DNA from: Aquimarina amphilecti
GTDB taxonomy: Bacteria > Bacteroidota > Bacteroidia > Flavobacteriales > Flavobacteriaceae
Length of the DNA: 64,000 nt
Assembly (NCBI RefSeq): GCF_900109375.1
Contig: NZ_FOAB01000001.1
Location: forward strand, 558,001-622,000
Direction of reading: 5' to 3'
How positions within the stretch are numbered: position 1 is the stretch's first letter; each line of letters opens with the position of its first letter. The notes beneath the pieces were generated by a model. The model did not search any database. It was not told the origin of the DNA and saw nothing but the letters and a program-made list of their open reading frames with translations. Made by a program: the position numbers and the translations under genes. Below are positions 60,481 through 64,000 of this stretch, one piece after another.

Positions 60481-62778
60481 ATGAAACGTATTCTATTAAC
60501 CATTGTCTTATTATTATTTGGCTTATTGGTAAAAGCTCAAAGCACGAAATACTTCAAACACTTGATTTTTCGTGAAACACCTTATTCAAAAACAGAGGGT
60601 AGAATACCACTAACAGAAGAGGAAGCCCAAAAGGGAAATCATTTTAAACTGGATTACGATTCATTAAATAGATTAATATTAGTTGAATATATATATTCCA
60701 AAAATCTTATTGATATAAATAGAAGCGGTATTCTTGATGGAAAAAGAGCATTGGCTCCAAAAACTAAAATAGTCTACACTAAGAATACAGAAACAAGACT
60801 ATTTTTTGATGTTGATAATCAACCTACTAGAAATGGAATGGGAGTATTTAAGGAAGTGTATTCATATAATAAAAAGGGGCAAAGAATTGATTTAAAATTC
60901 TATGATAACAATGATAAACCTATAAATAACAGTTGGAACATTTATAATTATACCTGGAAACATATTAAAAACAATTCTGTATTAGAAAAAAGAAAAGATG
61001 TAAATGGCGCAAGTGTATCTATGCGGCCATATTATAAGTTTTATAATGTACTATATAAATTTAATAAAAATCGGATTTTATTATCAATGAAAAACGTTGA
61101 TAATAACATGAAACTAATAAATGATGATACAGGGATTGCCATCGATAAAGCTATATATGATAAAGATAATAACTTGGTGAGTTTTAAATTTTTTAATGCT
61201 GAAAACAAAGCCGTTGTAGGTTCTTTTTTAGGAACAGCTGGAGGTTTTGCAACATATGATAAAAATGGAAATTGCTTAAAATATGCTACCGTTGGTTTAG
61301 ATGGGAATTATATGATTAATAAAAGGAGTAATGATGCATATTCAAGATATAAATTTGATAGTATTGGTAATTTGATCAAACGCAGTAATTATGATGTTAA
61401 TAGTAGAATACTGAAGAAAAGGGGAGTTACAAGTGTAGAATACATTTATAATACAAAGAATCCTGCACAACTTATGAAAACTGAACTATATCATACAAAA
61501 CCCAATGTAATTACTGAAGATTCAATTCTACTAAATTTTAATAAAAAAATTGAAAAAGAAAAATTAATCGAAGATTTTAATCAGTTATTAGAAGCATTAA
61601 AAGAACATCCATCACAATTTCAATTTACAGAAAATACCTCCTATCAGAAACTTGTAAAAACTCAGCGAGATAAATTAAAAGATTCTATGACGATTAAAGA
61701 GTTTTATCAAATAGCATCTCCAATTGTTACAAGCTTAGGCTGCCTACATACGCGCCTAGTGGATAATCGATTTTTTAGAACAGCTCGAAAATATTGGTTG
61801 CCGTTAATTATGTGGTTTGAAGATGAAAAAATGTACGCAGTAAATAATCGTGTCGAAAATATTGAAATGAATGCAGGTTCTGAAATATTAGAAATCAACG
61901 GAGTTTCATCAAGTGATATATATAACACATTAAAAACGACAATTTCTGCTGATGCTTTTAATCAAAACTTTTATAGAGGAGATCTAAATGTCAACTTTTT
62001 ATATTATTACCATAGTTACTATGGCTTTGATTCTGAATACACAATAAAATTTAAACCTTATAATTCCGAAAAAATAATTACTACATCATTTCGTATTGAT
62101 GAGCCTTCTCCTAATTATAAGGAAGAAATTAATAATAAACCAAGATTAAGTATAGAGATTAAAAAAGAAAAGAAAACTGCTATAATCAAGATTAAGAATT
62201 TCGGCTATTTTCCCAGAGGTAAACAAAATATCGATTTTTTTAAAGAGACTATAGATGGCTATATGCAAAAAATAAAAGATGAAAATATAAGTAAAGTCGC
62301 GTTTGATTTAAGAGGAAACAGAGGAGGAAATCCAGAATGTACTAAGCATGTAATATCCTATATTATTGATAAAGAAATTAATTTCTACGAAGATAATAAC
62401 TTAAATAAAAGACGAAATAGGGCAATAACTATACAACCTAAAATAATTAATAACATTAATAAAACTAATGTATATATGTTAGTAAACGGTCGTAGTGCAT
62501 CTGCAACAGCACAAATGTTAGCAGTTGTAAAGCATAATGAGCTAGCCAACATAATAGGAGAAGAAACAGGAAGTACATATAGTACGCATCCTGGAGGAAT
62601 AGTTCCTTCTTTAAAAAACACAGAACTTTCTCTGTCATTAGGAACGCAAAGAGAATCGGTTAACATTCCTAAATTAGTATTGGACAAAGGTATACAACCA
62701 GATAAAAAAATAACAATGAAATTAGATGATATATTAAACCAGAATGACTTGTTGTTGAACTATGTTTTCAATGATTAA
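60481..62778 (+). CDS. Secreted S41-family (C-terminal processing-like) peptidase
   Basis: A 765-residue exported protein (signal peptide to about residue 20, ...LLVKAQ). The N-terminal about 340 residues have repeated strand-turn segments (YSYNKKGQRIDLKFYDNNDKP, YDKDNNLVSFKFFNAENK) with no firm family, like WG- or MORN-type repeats. The C-terminal half is an S41 peptidase: a PDZ-like region near 460-500, FDLRGNRGGNP near 607-617 and the catalytic NGRSASATAQ segment at 669-678. It is about 300 residues longer than a typical CtpA because of the extra N-terminal region. It has its own promoter and two palindromic sites upstream. Confidence 0.83.
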   Translation: MKRILLTIVLLLFGLLVKAQSTKYFKHLIFRETPYSKTEGRIPLTEEEAQKGNHFKLDYDSLNRLILVEYIYSKNLIDINRSGILDGKRALAPKTKIVYTKNTETRLFFDVDNQPTRNGMGVFKEVYSYNKKGQRIDLKFYDNNDKPINNSWNIYNYTWKHIKNNSVLEKRKDVNGASVSMRPYYKFYNVLYKFNKNRILLSMKNVDNNMKLINDDTGIAIDKAIYDKDNNLVSFKFFNAENKAVVGSFLGTAGGFATYDKNGNCLKYATVGLDGNYMINKRSNDAYSRYKFDSIGNLIKRSNYDVNSRILKKRGVTSVEYIYNTKNPAQLMKTELYHTKPNVITEDSILLNFNKKIEKEKLIEDFNQLLEALKEHPSQFQFTENTSYQKLVKTQRDKLKDSMTIKEFYQIASPIVTSLGCLHTRLVDNRFFRTARKYWLPLIMWFEDEKMYAVNNRVENIEMNAGSEILEINGVSSSDIYNTLKTTISADAFNQNFYRGDLNVNFLYYYHSYYGFDSEYTIKFKPYNSEKIITTSFRIDEPSPNYKEEINNKPRLSIEIKKEKKTAIIKIKNFGYFPRGKQNIDFFKETIDGYMQKIKDENISKVAFDLRGNRGGNPECTKHVISYIIDKEINFYEDNNLNKRRNRAITIQPKIINNINKTNVYMLVNGRSASATAQMLAVVKHNELANIIGEETGSTYSTHPGGIVPSLKNTELSLSLGTQRESVNIPKLVLDKGIQPDKKITMKLDDILNQNDLLLNYVFND

Positions 62779-63101
62779 ATTTGTTTAATACAATACAGAT
62801 CAACAGGAGCATTAGTTTATTTAATTCTATTGTTTATTATAGAATTTATCTAACGAAATGTTCTTAAAAAAAATGAGATTATAGAAATCAATCCTGTTAT
62901 AATACTATTTAAAAAGGATTTTATCCTATTTGATCTTTTTTCATTTTTTTAGATTTTCATTTTTAGATAATATTACGAGTATAAATCAATAGCTCACATA
63001 GTTACTGCTTAGGTTCTAGAAGGGAGCGTATAGATAGAAAATAATCGATTTAAGATCCAAAGTATATTATTTTTATCTTACTAGTCATATTAAAACCTTT
63101 G
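62779..63101. other. 323-bp intergenic stretch
   Basis: No open frame of note. A weak hairpin (AATTCTAT 62823-62830 with ATAGAATT 62839-62846) could end the peptidase transcript but lacks a T-run. The right part should contain the promoter of the kinase gene. Confidence 0.5.
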
Positions 63102-64000
63102 ATGAACTCTATTAAATTTAATAAAACAGATTATCAACTTTTAGCGGTCTATTTTTTAGTCTACTGGGGTTGGAATGGTTTTGGTCATTTTTATGACACG
63201 AATACATTTTCTTATACAGAATATTTTATTGGTATCCCTTTAAGAATCATTCAGATGATTGTATTGCTATGGTTTATTAAATGGGTCATAGAAACTTTCT
63301 TAATTAAGTTTAAAAGTTATATTGGTTTATTTGGAATTGGTATATCAGGTTTGTCGGCTATTGGTTTTTTTTTCTTCTTGTTAAATAAATACTATATCCC
63401 ATTTGGTTACATAAAATGGGCAGAATTACCATCCGTTGGAAAAACTATTCTTTTTAATGTTGAAGATTCTATTATTAATGTTTCTATTCCGTTAGTATTA
63501 GTATTCGGTAAAAAATATTATGATTATCGCGAAGATCAACTCAACCGAATTAATTTACAAAAAGAGCTAGAGTTAAAAGTGTTACGAGCGCAATATGATC
63601 CACATTTTTTATACAATAACCTCAATACTATTGATGCTCTGGTGGATTATTCTTCTAAAGAAACCATAAAAAAATATATTTCGAATTTAGCAGCCCTTTA
63701 TCGCTACCTCATTCATACAAAAGACGAAGAAGTTGTTTTACTTGAAGAAGAATTATCGCTTATCAATAAGTACTTTTTTTTGATAGAAACCCGCTTTGAA
63801 GGTGATTACAGTTTTGAAATTTTGAGAAATACTTCTCATAAAAATAAATACATATTAAATGGTGCTTTATTAACGTCTGTTGAAAATATAATAAAACATA
63901 ATGCGGTGGATAATGAAATCATAATTACGACACAAATTCATATCGAAAAGGATAAAATTAGAATTGAGAACAATAAATCAAATACAGACAACATAAAAGA
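63102..64000 (+). CDS. LytS/YehU-type sensor histidine kinase, cut by the window end
   Basis: Starts at ATG 63102 and stays open to the window edge. The visible 299 residues have four hydrophobic helices (about 10-30, 44-68, 75-98, 115-138), then a cytosolic His_kinase domain of the PF06580 type with the phospho-acceptor His168 in QYDPHFLYNNLNT. The ATP-binding lobe begins near 250 (LLTSVENIIKHN) and is incomplete. In this family the partner is usually a LytTR response regulator encoded just downstream, outside this window. Confidence 0.87.
   Translation, partial: MNSIKFNKTDYQLLAVYFLVYWGWNGFGHFYDTNTFSYTEYFIGIPLRIIQMIVLLWFIKWVIETFLIKFKSYIGLFGIGISGLSAIGFFFFLLNKYYIPFGYIKWAELPSVGKTILFNVEDSIINVSIPLVLVFGKKYYDYREDQLNRINLQKELELKVLRAQYDPHFLYNNLNTIDALVDYSSKETIKKYISNLAALYRYLIHTKDEEVVLLEEELSLINKYFFLIETRFEGDYSFEILRNTSHKNKYILNGALLTSVENIIKHNAVDNEIIITTQIHIEKDKIRIENNKSNTDNIK

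Noticed and set aside
1-64000. CRISPR arrays, insertion sequences, prophage or integrase genes
   Set aside because: None seen: no regularly spaced direct repeats, no transposase or phage protein motifs among the frames.

Overview
The window is about 64 kb of AT-rich chromosome from a member of the Bacteroidota, almost certainly family Flavobacteriaceae, possibly a marine genus such as Aquimarina (genus is a guess). Evidence: the TAnnTTTG-type -7 promoter boxes of this phylum sit ahead of many genes, Shine-Dalgarno sequences are absent, several genes have well-supported TTG starts, one secreted esterase carries a type IX secretion (T9SS) C-terminal domain, and many proteins belong to families typical of flavobacteria (DUF6268, DUF6090, DUF4251, CAL67264-type). 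No rRNA, tRNA, CRISPR array, insertion sequence, integrase or phage gene was seen.

Layout. 0.3-9.3 kb: secreted DNA/RNA endonuclease, small membrane protein, EttA, a gene with a nonsense codon in its signal peptide joined to a HAD phosphatase and a CAT-like acetyltransferase, an outer-membrane protein, an RluE-like pseudouridine synthase, an unrecognised HExxH protein and a cold-shock protein. 9.3-17.6 kb: metallo-hydrolase, TauE/SafE permease, SulP transporter, EamA transporter, aldonolactone-oxidase-like flavoprotein and a Bor-like lipoprotein. 17.8-23.4 kb is an accessory-looking stretch: DUF2293 protein, a 56-residue lysine-rich protein, YchJ, an orphan NrfD/ActC-like membrane protein whose start codon lies in the loop of a perfect hairpin, then a probable RiPP locus (71-residue precursor with a GG leader plus a radical SAM/SPASM maturase) and three genes of unclear role, one with two tandem OmpA domains. 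23.4-27.7 kb: pirin, antiporter, WYL regulator and an AlkC/AlkD-like repair protein. 27.9-35.2 kb: glycogen block glgA-glgC-glgB plus a GH31 alpha-glucosidase. 35.4-40.5 kb: M48 lipoprotein protease, UMF1-type transporter and two tandem copies of a lipocalin-like lipoprotein + glycine-zipper OmpA pair.

40.5-46.5 kb is a compact eight-gene cluster: FAD oxidoreductase, methyltransferase, type III polyketide synthase, lipoprotein, hot-dog dehydratase, KAS-II-like ketosynthase, acyl carrier protein and phosphopantetheinyl transferase. Catalytic residues are intact, so it should make a carrier-bound acyl chain with a dedicated mini fatty-acid module, pass it to the type III PKS and tailor the product by methylation and oxidation or reduction. 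The product cannot be read from sequence.

46.6-64.0 kb: YceI protein, Bcr/CflA exporter, DUF6090, DUF4251, TPR and TonB-C-like proteins, EamA transporter, T9SS-exported CE1-type esterase, AraC regulator, NTF2-like protein, a TetR-metallo-hydrolase pair sharing an operator-like inverted repeat, a one-lobed DEAD-box protein, an S41 peptidase behind two tandem palindromes, and the start of a LytS-type sensor kinase cut by the window end.

The best candidates for something undescribed are the precursor/radical-SAM locus at 19.8-21.4 kb and the type III PKS-FAS hybrid at 40.6-46.5 kb. All family assignments come from reading motifs, with no database search.
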